Source of the DNA: Sphaerisporangium perillae
GTDB taxonomy: Bacteria; Actinomycetota; Actinomycetes; Streptosporangiales; Streptosporangiaceae
Length of the DNA stretch: 64,000 bases
Direction: 5' to 3'
Assembly (NCBI RefSeq): GCF_023276435.1
Contig: NZ_JALLPO010000024.1
Span: 1-64,000, forward strand
In this document: positions 7,136-15,666 of the stretch, in pieces
Layout of the letters: each line of letters starts with the position of its first letter
Numbering within the stretch: position 1 is the first letter of the stretch
Made by a program: the position numbers and the translations under genes
Notes under the pieces: generated by a model
Seen by the model: only the letters and a program-made list of their open reading frames with translations
The model's database searches: none
Told to the model about the DNA's origin: nothing

Positions 7136-8359
7136 ATGAACCCCCGGCCAACGTTGAACACATCGGAGCCGGGCGAGGAGTTCCGGCAGCGCTCGCAGTG
7201 GGTGACGATCTTCATCATCTACCTCGGCGGGGTCGTCGCGGCGATGAGCTTCGGCAAGTTCGCCTCGATCGGGCCGGTGGTGGCGGCTCAGTTCGGGTTG
7301 TCGCTGTCGCAACTGGGCTGGGTGATCTCGGCGGTCGTCGGCGTGGGAGCGGTCGCCGGCCTGCCCGCCGGGTACCTGGTCCGCCGCTTCGGCGCGGAGA
7401 GATCACTGGCCGTCGGCCTGGCCCTGATCGCGGCGGCGAGCGCGGCGACTGTGACAGCGGGCGACTTCGCCTGGTTGCTGGCCGTCCGGGGCCTCGAAGG
7501 CATCGGATACCTTCTGGTCACCATCTCCTGTCCGGCGCTGATCCTCCGCCTCGCCCACGAGCGGGACCGCGGCGCGGCCTTGTCGATCTGGGCCACGTTC
7601 GTCCCGGTGGGCATCGGGGCGAGCACGCTGGCTGGAGGCACGGTCGGCTCCGTTCTGGGCTGGCGCGGCTGGATCGGGCTGATCGCCGGCCTGACGTTCG
7701 TGATGGCGCTGGCCGTCTGGGTGCGGCTGCCGCGCAGGTCCGGGCGGCGGCCGGCGGCCGGGCCCGTTCCCCGGGCGAGGGCGCTGACGTGGCCGGCGGT
7801 GCTCGCCGCGTCCTTCTGCCTGACCGCGTTGGTGACCATTCCGGTGATCGTGCTCCTGCCCACGCTCCTCATCGAGCAGCACGGACGTTCGGCCGCCGCC
7901 GCAGGCACCATGACCTCGGTGATCTCGCTGCTCGGCGTGGTCGGCGGGCTGGCCGTGGGAGTTCTGCTCCGCCGGGGAACGCCGGTCGGCGTCTTGGCGC
8001 TGTTCGGACTCCTCGTCGTGCCGGCCGCCTGGCTCACGTACGGCGGCGACGGCTCACTGGCCGCGGCGCTGGCCGGCGCGGGGGTCATCTCTTTGGGGAA
8101 CGGATTCCTGGGGGCCCTCGTCTTCGCCGCCCTCCCTCTGGTGCTGGAGCGCCTCGACCACGCTGACGTCGGCAACGGCGTGGTCGCCCAGGCGGGCAGC
8201 CTCGGATCGCTGCTCGGCCCCCCGCTGTTCGGTCTGGTGGCCGGCGGGTTCGGCTTCCAGGCTCTCGTTCTGGTCATCGCCGTCGGGATGCTCGCCGCCG
8301 TCGGCTCGTTGCTGCTGGTCAGCGGACGAGCAGGCCGGCCCCTGCCGAGCGCCGACTGA
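7136..8359 (+). CDS. MFS transporter (CynX/NarK-like, 12 TM)
   Basis: 407 residues from ATG 7136, seven bases after GAAGGAG. The hydrophilic N-terminus is followed by WVTIFIIYLGGVVAAMSFGKF and LSQLGWVISAVVGVGAVAGLPAGYLVRRFGAERSL, the loop-2 signature of the major facilitator superfamily. Two halves of six helices are separated by a basic loop around RLPRRSGRRPAAGPVPRARA. It is probably a small-anion or metabolite transporter; the direction and substrate cannot be told. It stands alone, convergent with folD. Confidence 0.82.
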   Translation: MNPRPTLNTSEPGEEFRQRSQWVTIFIIYLGGVVAAMSFGKFASIGPVVAAQFGLSLSQLGWVISAVVGVGAVAGLPAGYLVRRFGAERSLAVGLALIAAASAATVTAGDFAWLLAVRGLEGIGYLLVTISCPALILRLAHERDRGAALSIWATFVPVGIGASTLAGGTVGSVLGWRGWIGLIAGLTFVMALAVWVRLPRRSGRRPAAGPVPRARALTWPAVLAASFCLTALVTIPVIVLLPTLLIEQHGRSAAAAGTMTSVISLLGVVGGLAVGVLLRRGTPVGVLALFGLLVVPAAWLTYGGDGSLAAALAGAGVISLGNGFLGALVFAALPLVLERLDHADVGNGVVAQAGSLGSLLGPPLFGLVAGGFGFQALVLVIAVGMLAAVGSLLLVSGRAGRPLPSAD

Positions 8360-8427
8360 ATCCCTGCCATCCAATTCACCGGTCGCGGCCACTCGGGTCA
8401 GCTCCGCGCCTCTCAACACACGCCGGA

Positions 8428-8451
8428 ACCGGCGGACTGCAGGCCGCCGGT
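8428..8451. terminator. Bidirectional hairpin terminator
   Basis: ACCGGCGG and CCGCCGGT form an 8-bp perfect stem with an 8-base loop. It lies between the convergent MFS gene and folD and can serve both. Confidence 0.55.
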
Positions 8452-8467
8452 CTCGACGACGCCGTGG

Positions 8468-9334
8468 TTAGGCGACGGCCACCGCACGTTCCGCCGCCGT
8501 GATGGCGTTGCGGAACAGCATCGCGACCGTGGTGGGGCCCACGCCGCCCACGCGCGGTGTGATCGCGCCCGCCACGCTCTCGACCGACTCGTCCACATCC
8601 GGGAGCAGGCGGCGGCCCTCGTAGCGGACGCCGCCGCCGACCACGACCGCGCCGGGCTTGACGTGCCCGGGCTGGATGATGCCGGGCACGCCCGCCGCGG
8701 CTATGAGGATGTCGGCTCGCTGGGTGTAGCGCGCCCAGTCGGGCACACCGGTGTGGACCACGGTGACGGCGGCGTTGGCGGTCGGGCGCTTCTGGCTGAG
8801 CAGCATGGCGAGGGGCCTTCCGAGGGTGGCGCCGCGGCCCAGGATGACGACCTCACGCCCGGACACCGGAATGTCGTAGTACGCGAGCAGGGCCTCGATG
8901 CCCGCCGGCGTGCACGGCAGAGGGCCGGGCATGCCGAGGGCCAGGCGGCCCATGTTGAGCGGGTGCATGCCGTCGACGTCCTTGTCCGGGTCCATGGCCT
9001 GCAGCGCGGCGTCGTAGTCCAGGTGCCCCGGCACCGGGTACTGCACCAGCAGCCCATGCACCGCCGGGTCGTCGTTGTAGGCGGCGATGGCGGCGTGCAG
9101 GTCGGCCTGGCTGGCGCCGGCGGGCAGGTGCGTGTGCGGCGAATCGAAGCCGAGCTCGGCGGCCTGACGCTGCTTGATACGGATATATCCGGTGCTGGCG
9201 TCATCGTCGCCGACGAGGATCGTGGCCAGAGACGGGGTGACGCCCTTTTCGGTGAGTACGGCGGCGCGGGCGGCTACGTCGTTGAGTACGCTCTCGGCGA
9301 CCGGGCCGCCGGGCAGCATGCGTGTGCTGGACAT
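8468..9334 (-). CDS. folD: Bifunctional methylenetetrahydrofolate dehydrogenase/cyclohydrolase
   Basis: 288 residues from ATG 9334 with GAGGAGA upstream. It interconverts methylene-, methenyl- and formyl-tetrahydrofolate in the cytoplasm. Visible family motifs are the STGYIRIKQRQAAELGF block containing the catalytic Tyr and Lys, VHGLLVQYPVPGHLD, DPDKDVDGMHPLNMGRL, the Rossmann segment VVILGRGATLGRPLAMLL and the terminal VGGVGPTTVAMLFRN. The ILGRGATLG replaces the more usual VIGRSxxVG, and the gene stands alone; it may be a second, divergent folD rather than the housekeeping copy. Confidence 0.9.
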   Translation of the reverse strand: MSSTRMLPGGPVAESVLNDVAARAAVLTEKGVTPSLATILVGDDDASTGYIRIKQRQAAELGFDSPHTHLPAGASQADLHAAIAAYNDDPAVHGLLVQYPVPGHLDYDAALQAMDPDKDVDGMHPLNMGRLALGMPGPLPCTPAGIEALLAYYDIPVSGREVVILGRGATLGRPLAMLLSQKRPTANAAVTVVHTGVPDWARYTQRADILIAAAGVPGIIQPGHVKPGAVVVGGGVRYEGRRLLPDVDESVESVAGAITPRVGGVGPTTVAMLFRNAITAAERAVAVA

Positions 9335-9498
9335 ACGTCTCCTCGAGCAGTGGTCGCCCAGGCGGTCGGCTTCCACGACGAGCTCCCCGATGGTCGATTC
9401 CATCCTCTTGCCGCCAGTCGCGCTCTCTCTAGGATGCCCGGCGCCTAGAAGGCCGCGTGAGCCGGCCAGGGTGGGGCCGGGTCACGCGGGTGGGGGAG

Positions 9499-9883
9499 TT
9501 AGGCGGGGGTGGTGAAGGTGTAGGTGCCGGCGCCGAGGTGGTAGCTGGCGGCACCCAGTACTGGGCGTCGGTCAGGTCGTCGGCGAACTTGTCGAGGAGC
9601 CCGTGGACGTCGAAGTTGAACGTGGAGGTGGCGGCGAAGATGCCGATGTCCCGGTCCAGCCGTGCCGCTCGTCACGCTGGGGGCAGTCGGTGGGCACCGA
9701 GAGCATGTTGGAGCGCGCGCCCCACAGGATGTTGTGCTGGAGCTGGTTGACCAGCGTGCTGGACGAGGTGAACGTGCCGGTCTCCGCGCCGTCGGTCCAC
9801 GCGGCGAGGCCGGTGAGGCCGGCGGTGGTGGGCGTGCCGGGGAAGCCGGTCAGCTCGACGTAGCGGTAGCCGTGCACGGTCAA
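9499..9883 (-). pseudogene. Remnant of GH78 alpha-L-rhamnosidase
   Basis: The minus strand reads HGYRYVELTGFPG, then LVNQLQHNILWGARSNMLSVP and TDCPQRDERHGWTG, the hallmark of the bacterial alpha-L-rhamnosidase catalytic entry. A one-base deletion near 9651 shifts the frame; after it the reading continues as DIGIFAATSTFNFDVHG, then LLDKFADDLTDAQ. This jumps directly to PPATTYHLGAGTYTFTTPA and a stop at 9499, the C-terminal end of such enzymes. So the piece lacks the N-terminal domains, most of the catalytic barrel has been deleted near 9565, and the frame is broken. It cannot be functional. Confidence 0.8.
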
Positions 9884-9889
9884 CCGCGG

Positions 9890-9985
9890 CTGGCCATCGG
9901 CCTGATCATCGTGTTCGCCGCCGTGCTGGTCCTGCTCGGGTTCCGAGACCCTGCGCGCGACGGGGCTGCCCGGCCACCCCCGTGA
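9890..9985 (+). pseudogene. C-terminal TM fragment of an unidentified membrane protein
   Basis: On the plus strand 9890-9985 reads LAIGLIIVFAAVLVLLGF, then RDPARDGAARPPP and a stop. It is a plausible C-terminal transmembrane helix with a short basic tail. Upstream, the frame runs straight into the antisense of the GH78 remnant, so the 5' part of this gene is missing. The parent family cannot be named. Confidence 0.35.
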
Positions 9986-9998
9986 CGGCAGGCTTCCC

Positions 9999-10379
9999 GT
10001 GACCGAGCCCTACGACCAGGACGTGGGGCCGGTGGCCGCCGCGCTGGTGGCCGGACCCTACCCGGAGTTCGGTGGCGTCCCCCTTTCCCAGGTGATCGAC
10101 TTCGCCTCCCAGCAGGACGTCGCCGACCGCACCGCGGAACGCCTCCTCCGCGGCTACGCTGTCCAGACCACGACCGTCCGCACCCTGCTGGCCGCCGCCG
10201 CCATCGCCTTCACCCGCGACCCCCTCGACTACGAGCGAGGCGACGTCACGGACGCGGTCGTCAAGGCCGCGGTGGCCACCATCGCGGCGGGCATCCGCGC
10301 CACGCCGAAGGCGGTACCGGAGGGTGATCGTGACAAGGCGGCAGGACGAGCCATTCTGGACCTGCTATCAGACGCCTAG
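9999..10379 (+). CDS. Hypothetical protein
   Basis: 126 residues from GTG 9999. I do not recognise it. It is mostly alpha-helical and alanine-rich, with an acidic N-terminus (TEPYDQDVGPVAAALVAGPYPEFGG), a segment SQQDVADRTAERLLRGYAV that looks like an amphipathic helix and a hydrophobic stretch TVRTLLAAAAIAF too short and polar-flanked for a clear membrane anchor. Codon use with strong third-position GC in this frame supports coding. It follows the membrane-protein fragment by 13 bases, so it may once have been the second gene of a now broken operon. Confidence 0.5.
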   Translation: MTEPYDQDVGPVAAALVAGPYPEFGGVPLSQVIDFASQQDVADRTAERLLRGYAVQTTTVRTLLAAAAIAFTRDPLDYERGDVTDAVVKAAVATIAAGIRATPKAVPEGDRDKAAGRAILDLLSDA

Positions 10380-10450
10380 TCATATCTCGCCGTACGGCGA
10401 GGCGTCGGTGATCTCGATGGCGCGCTGGATGTGGCAGAGGAACGGAGCTG

Positions 10451-11041
10451 TCAGTTTCGCTCTGGCTCGGCGCCGGGTTGGGGCGCGTCCTGGGGGGTCT
10501 TGCGCATGCCGATGACCGCGGCCGTCCCGACGATCGCCAGAAGGCCCAGGAGGCCCCATACCCATACGGGGATGCCTGACGTCGATGCGGTGGTCGCGGG
10601 GATGCTCTTGGCCGAGGGTTTCGGGGCGGCGCCGGTCGTCCCAGCGGCGGAGGGCTGGGCGGCGCCGTCTGATCCGGGTGAGGCCACGGTGAACGGGATC
10701 TCCCCTTCCACGGGGTGGCCGTCGGAGGACACGATGCGCCAGGCGATGACATAGCTCCCCGGGGGGAGCGGGCCGGCGACGTTCTCGAAGACCTTCGGCC
10801 CGTCGGTACGCGGGCTGCCGGATTCGAAGCGCCGTCCGGCGGCGTCGTGCAGGATCACCACGGGGAAGCTGACGTGCGCGCTGAACTCCAACTCGATCTG
10901 GTCGAGGCCGGTGACGACGGAGCCTTTGGCCGGGGAACTGCTTTTCAGGCTGTCATGCGCCAGGGCGGGCGGGGCCAGCAGGGTCAGCAGTACAGCGGGG
11001 AGGATGAGGAGCAGCAGTATTCGGATGGCGGGCGATCTCAC
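10451..11041 (-). CDS. CopC-domain copper-binding protein
   Basis: 196 residues from GTG 11041 with GGGAG upstream. The signal peptide ends at ALA, leaving histidine as mature residue 1 (HDSLKSSSPAKGSVV), the conserved Cu(II) ligand of CopC. The CopC beta-barrel follows (IELEFSAHVSFPVVIL, YVIAWRIVSSDGHPVEGEIPFTV, with the DGHPV copper-site motif). A low-complexity Ser/Ala/Pro linker then leads to a C-terminal helix WVWGLLGLLAIVGTAAVIG, giving an extracytoplasmic, membrane-anchored domain. It lies downstream of the YcnI gene, as in YcnI-CopC copper clusters. Confidence 0.88.
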   Translation of the reverse strand: MRSPAIRILLLLILPAVLLTLLAPPALAHDSLKSSSPAKGSVVTGLDQIELEFSAHVSFPVVILHDAAGRRFESGSPRTDGPKVFENVAGPLPPGSYVIAWRIVSSDGHPVEGEIPFTVASPGSDGAAQPSAAGTTGAAPKPSAKSIPATTASTSGIPVWVWGLLGLLAIVGTAAVIGMRKTPQDAPQPGAEPERN

Positions 11042-11068
11042 TGAGGACTCCCGAGATAGTGGGGCGTA

Positions 11069-11104
11069 AGGGTCACGCGCGCGGACCTTCGGGCGCGTGA
11101 CCCT
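11069..11104. terminator. Strong hairpin between ycnI-like and copC-like genes
   Basis: AGGGTCACGCGC and GCGCGTGACCCT form a 12-bp perfect stem with a 12-base loop. Lying between two co-directional copper genes, it may end or attenuate the first transcript rather than separate unrelated genes. Confidence 0.65.
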
Positions 11105-11123
11105 CTTTCGCCTGCTGGAACCG

Positions 11124-11879
11124 TCAGCCGCGGGAGCGCCGCATTCCGGCCACCCCGATGCCGGCCCCGAGGAGGCCGACCACGATGCCCAGCGCGCCCA
11201 GCACTCTGGCGGTGCCGTCGGATCCGCCGGCCGCGACCGGTGCGGCCTCCTTCACGGGAGTCACCGAGGGGGCGGCCGGCGAGGTGGCCGACGGCGAGGC
11301 GCTCGCGGTGTCGGCGTGACCGTCACCCGCGTCCTGCGTCGCGGCCACCAGCTTCAGGACCGGCGCCGGGCGCTCGGGCTCGGACCCGTCGGCCTTCGGG
11401 GCGTCGGTCCACTTGACGACCTCGCCGCCCGAGTAGGTCTGGACGGTCGGGAACACCAGCTGGTCCACGTTCTTGGGCAGCGGGCCCACGGAGACCTCGA
11501 ACTCCTGGAACTGGCCGGGCTGGATCTTCCCGCCCGTCCAGGTGATCTTCAGTACGGATTCGGTGACCTTGTCGCCGTCGTCGGAGACGACCGGCTTGGG
11601 CAGCTTGCCCTGGGTCAGCTTCACGTCCCAGCCCGGGACCGGGCGGACCGACACGAACGGGAGGGGGTGATCGGTGGGGAACTGGACTTCCAGCTTGGTG
11701 GTCGACTCCTTGTCCCGCTCGTTGGGCACCCGGAACCCGATCTTGGTCCAGCCGCCCTTCTCGGCGGTGCCGGGGTTGATCGTGACGTGGGCGAGCGCGG
11801 GCAGGGCAAGGCCGAGGGTGAGGGCGAGCGCACCGGCGGTGACGGTGACAGCGCGGCGGCAGATGGCGGTCAGTGCCAT
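11124..11879 (-). CDS. ycnI: YcnI-family (DUF1775) copper-associated protein
   Basis: 251 residues. Signal peptide ends ALPALA, giving mature N-terminal HVTINPGTAEKGGWTKIGFRVPNE. The first His and the later Trp are the mono-histidine copper site known in YcnI. The domain continues through PVPGWDVKLTQGKLP and VLKITWTGGKIQPGQFQEFEVSVGPLP, then WTDAPKADGSEPERPAPVLKL. A Ser/Ala/Pro-rich linker and terminal TM helix with RRSRG anchor it outside the cell. It is presumably a copper chaperone or sensor that works with the CopC protein encoded downstream and possibly the membrane protein upstream. Confidence 0.88.
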   Translation of the reverse strand: MALTAICRRAVTVTAGALALTLGLALPALAHVTINPGTAEKGGWTKIGFRVPNERDKESTTKLEVQFPTDHPLPFVSVRPVPGWDVKLTQGKLPKPVVSDDGDKVTESVLKITWTGGKIQPGQFQEFEVSVGPLPKNVDQLVFPTVQTYSGGEVVKWTDAPKADGSEPERPAPVLKLVAATQDAGDGHADTASASPSATSPAAPSVTPVKEAAPVAAGGSDGTARVLGALGIVVGLLGAGIGVAGMRRSRG

Positions 11880-11951
11880 GGGGATTCTCCGATTGTCTGC
11901 ATGAATGCCGAAGAGCGCGAGCCGTACGAGGGCGTACCGGCGCGCGAGGAA

Positions 11952-12542
11952 TCAGAAGACAGGCAGAGTCGGAGGGCCGCGCCTGAGGACCGCGTGCTGT
12001 AACAGGCGATTGTGAACGGGGAGGATGGCGGCCTGGGCCAGCCGGAACAGTACGGGGACCGTCCGGGGGGTCATGTCGCGCCGGAGCAGGGCGCAGAGCA
12101 CTGCCAGGCGGTGCAGCACATACGTGCCGATCCCGCGCACGACCGACCACAGCGCCGCCTCGCCCCGGGACAACCACCAGCCGGTCAGCAGCGCCGCGGT
12201 GAGGTGGGCGGTCAGCATGCCCACGCTCACGCTCAGGCCGTGCCCCCGCGGCAGGTCGGCCAGGCCAGGCCCATGAGTTGGGAGGCCGGGCGTGCCGGCC
12301 GGGCCGAGCAGCTGATGCAGGAAGGCCTGGGCGGCGAGCAGAAGCCCGGTCACCGTGGCCGGCGATCGTTCCCGCCCGGCCAGCGCCACCGTGATCGTCA
12401 TCACGACCAGCCCACCGGACAGCAGGAGCTGCGGGGCGGGGGCGGCCCCGCCCGCGAACCAGTGGGCCACCGAGGCAAGCGTCAAGCACACGACGGTGAA
12501 GACCGCCGACCGCGCGAGCCTCAACGGCAGATTGGCCTGCAT
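11952..12542 (-). CDS. Multi-TM membrane protein associated with copper cluster
   Basis: 196 residues from ATG 12542. Hydrophobic segments include SAVFTVVCLTLASVAHWFAGG, QLLLSGGLVVMTITVALAG, TGLLLAAQAFLHQLLG and SVGMLTAHLTAALLTGWWL; histidines within or near helices (AHW, FLHQLL, AHL) could be metal ligands. The tail is basic. Genes of this kind frequently precede YcnI and CopC in actinobacteria, so a role in copper handling is plausible, but no transport motif is seen. The interval to the kinase (12543-12761) holds only a short plus-strand frame, MSLGMHVLAGGALVRPEV, that I do not call. Confidence 0.65.
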   Translation of the reverse strand: MQANLPLRLARSAVFTVVCLTLASVAHWFAGGAAPAPQLLLSGGLVVMTITVALAGRERSPATVTGLLLAAQAFLHQLLGPAGTPGLPTHGPGLADLPRGHGLSVSVGMLTAHLTAALLTGWWLSRGEAALWSVVRGIGTYVLHRLAVLCALLRRDMTPRTVPVLFRLAQAAILPVHNRLLQHAVLRRGPPTLPVF

Positions 12543-12761
12543 GACGCCACGAATCGTCTCACAAGCCGCCGACATTCGGTTCCAATACGCGCGACACCTC
12601 CAGCGATCCGACGGTGTCGCTGGGCATGCACGTCCTGGCGGGGGGCGCCCTTGTGCGGCCGGAGGTCATCGCGGCGGCGATCCTCTCAACGGGAGCCGTG
12701 GCCTTCACGCTCACCAGGCGCCGGCGAGGGCTCGGCACGCACATGTCGCGACCTGCGCGAA

Positions 12762-14123
12762 CTAGCGATGGAGGGGGAGTCGAACTTCGAAGCGTGCGCC
12801 ACCGGTGGGGGAGTCCCCGACGCGAACAATCCCCGAGTGGGCCTGCACCACCTCGTTGGCGATCGCCAATCCCAAGCCGGTGCCGCCTCGGTCACGGCTG
12901 CGGGCCGAATCCAGGCGGGTGAACCTCTCGAAGATCCGAGTGCGATCGGCCTCGGCGATTCCGGCTCCGTCGTCGGAGACCGTCAAGAGCGCCTCATTCC
13001 CGTCGCGGCACACCTCGATATCGACCGTGTGCTTGGCGTGGCGTTGTGCGTTGTCCAGCAGGTTGATGAGCACCCGGCTGAGCTGGCTGGGCACGCCGTC
13101 CACGGTGACGCCGTCCCCCAGGTGTGACCGGATGGAGGGAACACACTCGGCGCGCCGGTTCAGCTCGGCACGGGCCAGGCCGGCCAGATCCACCCGCTCA
13201 TGCACGAAGGCGGCGTTGGATTCGAGGCCGGTCAGCAGGAGCAGGTCGGCCATGATCGCCTCAAGCCGATCGACATCGCTGAGGGTGCGGTCGAGCAGCC
13301 CTTCCGCTTCGATGTCGCGGGGGTGCATCTGGGCCTCCTCCAGCTTGACGCGCAGTCCGGCCAGCGGCGTGCGCAGTTCGTGGGAGGCGTCGGCGACGAA
13401 CCGCTTTTGGTCGTGCATGGCCCGTTCCAGCCGGTCCAGTGACTGGTTGAGAGTGCGGATCAGCTGGGCGATCTCATCGTCCCCCTGCGGCTCGGCGATC
13501 CGATGGCTCAGGTTGCGGAAGGTGATCTCGGCAAGCTCGGACCGGATGGTGTCCACGGGTCGCAGTACGCGCCCGGTGACCCGCCACGTGATCCAGCCGA
13601 CGAAGATCATCAATATGGCGGACTGCGCGGCGACGATGCCGTCGATGGAGTCGGTGGACATGATGGGGGAACTGCGGCGGGCGGCGTAGACGACCGGGGA
13701 GTCCAGTCTGGATTCGACCCGGAGCGTGGTGAGGCGAAGGCAGCCCGGTTCGGGGTTGGCGCAGGTTTGCAGATTTTGCAACGGATTCTGAGGGGTCGGC
13801 CAGGCCGTGCTCATCGGCGGCTTGTTCTCGGCGGCCGGGGACGCGGAGATGACATGCCGGTCCGGTCCTACGACCTGCACCAGGGTGACGCCGGGTATGA
13901 CAGGCATGATGACCGGAGACAGGTGGCCCGAACGAACGGCGGCCGCCACCGCGATCGCCTCTTGCTGCGTTTCGTTCCACGCCGCGTCGGTGATCACTTG
14001 CTGGATCATCCCGCTCATGAGCGTGGCCATGGGGATCAAGACGAGCATCGTGATCAAGATGGTCAACAGGGTGAGACGCCCTCGAATCGACCGCGGGTAC
14101 AGCCTTGACGACATCAACCCCAT
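12762..14123 (-). CDS. Sensor histidine kinase, apparently orphan
   Basis: 453 residues. TM1 at about 17-40; extracytoplasmic sensor 41-160 with two cysteines (CANPEPGC) that may form a disulphide; TM2 about 161-181 (SAILMIFVGWITW); HAMP linker; HisKA with phospho-acceptor His248 in FVADASHELRTPL; ATPase N-box VLINLLDNAQRHA, G1 VSDDGAGI and G2 GGTGLGLAIANEVV. The architecture matches VanS/TcrY-like kinases. No response regulator gene is adjacent on either side; the degenerate kinase upstream (14293-14783) suggests that a larger two-component locus has been rearranged. Its stimulus is unknown. Confidence 0.9.
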   Translation of the reverse strand: MGLMSSRLYPRSIRGRLTLLTILITMLVLIPMATLMSGMIQQVITDAAWNETQQEAIAVAAAVRSGHLSPVIMPVIPGVTLVQVVGPDRHVISASPAAENKPPMSTAWPTPQNPLQNLQTCANPEPGCLRLTTLRVESRLDSPVVYAARRSSPIMSTDSIDGIVAAQSAILMIFVGWITWRVTGRVLRPVDTIRSELAEITFRNLSHRIAEPQGDDEIAQLIRTLNQSLDRLERAMHDQKRFVADASHELRTPLAGLRVKLEEAQMHPRDIEAEGLLDRTLSDVDRLEAIMADLLLLTGLESNAAFVHERVDLAGLARAELNRRAECVPSIRSHLGDGVTVDGVPSQLSRVLINLLDNAQRHAKHTVDIEVCRDGNEALLTVSDDGAGIAEADRTRIFERFTRLDSARSRDRGGTGLGLAIANEVVQAHSGIVRVGDSPTGGARFEVRLPLHR

Positions 14124-14292
14124 ACCACAACGCTAGCCGCCGCAGCCCCACCGGCGGCTGAGGTCGAGGGAAAGCCCTACTCAGGAACCGTTCATGTTCC
14201 TCGACTCCCGTCGCGGGGCGGGTAAACAGAAGCGTGACATCTCGGGGAGGCCCGCCGCTTCGCCCTTCCGCTCATCGGCCCGGCCCCACCGC

Positions 14293-14783
14293 TCATGAGG
14301 ATCCGGCCGGCGCCGCGGGCAACCGGAGCACGAACCGGGCGCCACGCGGGCTGTCCTCGATGGTCAGGGCTCCGCCGCTCATCTCGGCGATCTGCCGGGC
14401 GATCGGCAGACCCAGGCCGGTGCCCCCGGGATCCCTCTCGCGGCTCTCGCGCAGGCGCACGAACCGCTGGAAGACGGTCTCGCGCTTGTCAGAGGGGATT
14501 CCCGCGCCGTCATCCAGCACCTCCAGCACCGCGATGCCGGCCGCGAACCGCAGATCGCCGCCGCACCCACTGTCCTGGTGAGACACCTTGATGGTGATCC
14601 TGGTGTCCGCATGCCGTTCGGCGTTGCTTTCGCGCCCGCCACTTCGTTGGTGAGGTACTCGGTGGCGAGCCCATGGATGGCGATCATGAGCACCGTGGCG
14701 CTCAGCGTGCACAGCACAGCCGCCGCCACGCCGGCGAACAGCGTGAGGCGAGTTCTGATGGGCCATTGCCGCAGCGGACGCAT
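14293..14783 (-). pseudogene. Histidine kinase remnant with central deletion
   Basis: ATG 14783 starts a kinase-like N-terminus, MRPLRQWPIRTRLTLFAGVA, with one TM segment. At about 14640 the homology jumps in another frame to the N-box SNAERHADTRI, then LEVLDDGAGIP, GGTGLGLPIARQIAEMSGG and ARFVLRLPA. The second TM, HAMP and HisKA, with the phospho-acceptor histidine, are missing. This is an internal deletion with a frameshift, so no functional kinase can be made. It resembles but is not identical to the intact kinase 170 bases downstream. Confidence 0.78.
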
Positions 14784-14963
14784 GACAACATCAGTCGACC
14801 ACCTTGGCGGGAGAGGCCGGTGACCGGGTAAGCCGTATCGGCCACCGGCCCGCCGGCGCCCGCTGCTGACGAGCTCAGGGCCTGATGTGGCGAACCAGGG
14901 GAGAAGCAGCTGAGGGGGCGCTGGTCACGTTCGGGAGACGGGGCACCGGTGAGGAACGGGAAC

Positions 14964-15575
14964 TCAGGAGTTCGAGCCCCTGGTGCCGTCGTTGGGCAGA
15001 GTGTCGAGCCAGCGGGTGAGGCGGTTTCCCTCGCGGGTCATGATCTCCGGGTCGCGCAGGGCGTTGGCCAGCAGTGACATGCCCTGGTAGGCGCCGACGA
15101 GCGCGATCGCGAGGTCGTCGGGGTCGGGCAGTCCCAGCTCGCGGAACTGGCGTTCCACCCAGTCCAGCAGCAACCGGATGACCTTGCCCGCTTCCAGGTC
15201 CATGCCTCCCTCCGCGCGTTTGTCGAGTTCGACGGCCAGGGTGCCGGTGGGACAGCCGTAGCGGGCGGCGACATCGCGCTGGCCGACCCACGCGCCGATC
15301 AGGGCCTTGAGGCGTTCGAGTGGATCGGGCAACTTGTCGAGTTCGCCGGTGAGTTCGGCAAGGTACCCGGAATGCTCGGCCAGGGCGGCCTGGACCAGCT
15401 CGTCCTTGGTCTTGAAGTAGTAGTACACGTTTCCGACAGGAACGCCGGCGGCGCCGGCGATGTCGGCGATGGTGGTGCGCTCCACGCCCTGCTGGTGCAG
15501 GACTTGGGCGGCGGCGGCCATCAGTCGGCGCCGTTTGTCGGTCCCCCGCGCCCGGGACTTCGTTGAGTTAGCCAC
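14964..15575 (-). CDS. TetR/AcrR-family transcriptional repressor
   Basis: 203 residues from GTG 15575. The N-terminal helix-turn-helix (about 14-60: RRRLMAAAAQVLHQQGVERTT, then IADIAGAAGVPVGNVYYYFKTKDELV) is followed by an all-helical ligand/dimer domain. The start codon lies inside an 18-bp palindrome, so the repressor probably autoregulates and the message has little or no leader. The same operator occurs twice before the NmrA/PPOX/dehalogenase operon at 6.5 kb, which I infer as its regulon. YYYFKTKDELV is typical of regulators of oxidoreductase operons responding to small hydrophobic or electrophilic compounds. Confidence 0.9.
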   Translation of the reverse strand: MANSTKSRARGTDKRRRLMAAAAQVLHQQGVERTTIADIAGAAGVPVGNVYYYFKTKDELVQAALAEHSGYLAELTGELDKLPDPLERLKALIGAWVGQRDVAARYGCPTGTLAVELDKRAEGGMDLEAGKVIRLLLDWVERQFRELGLPDPDDLAIALVGAYQGMSLLANALRDPEIMTREGNRLTRWLDTLPNDGTRGSNS

Positions 15576-15584
15576 CTCACTAAC
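15567..15584. promoter_or_regulatory. TetR operator overlapping tetR start codon
   Basis: Minus strand GTTAGT-GAGGTG-GCTAAC, with the GTG start at 15575 inside it. It matches the site at 6546-6563 in 15 of 18 bases. Confidence 0.65.
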
Positions 15585-15666
15585 GATAGCCCCGCGAGGA
15601 GCCGCGCGTGGAAGTTGAATGGCATTAAACCTTGTGATCCTTCAAGGGTATTGAGATGCTTGAGTC

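Noticed and set aside
12614-12760. Plus-strand frame beginning MSLGMHVLAGGALVRPEV
   Set aside because: It has some membrane-like residues, but no ribosome site, runs into the antisense of the kinase gene and matches no family I know.
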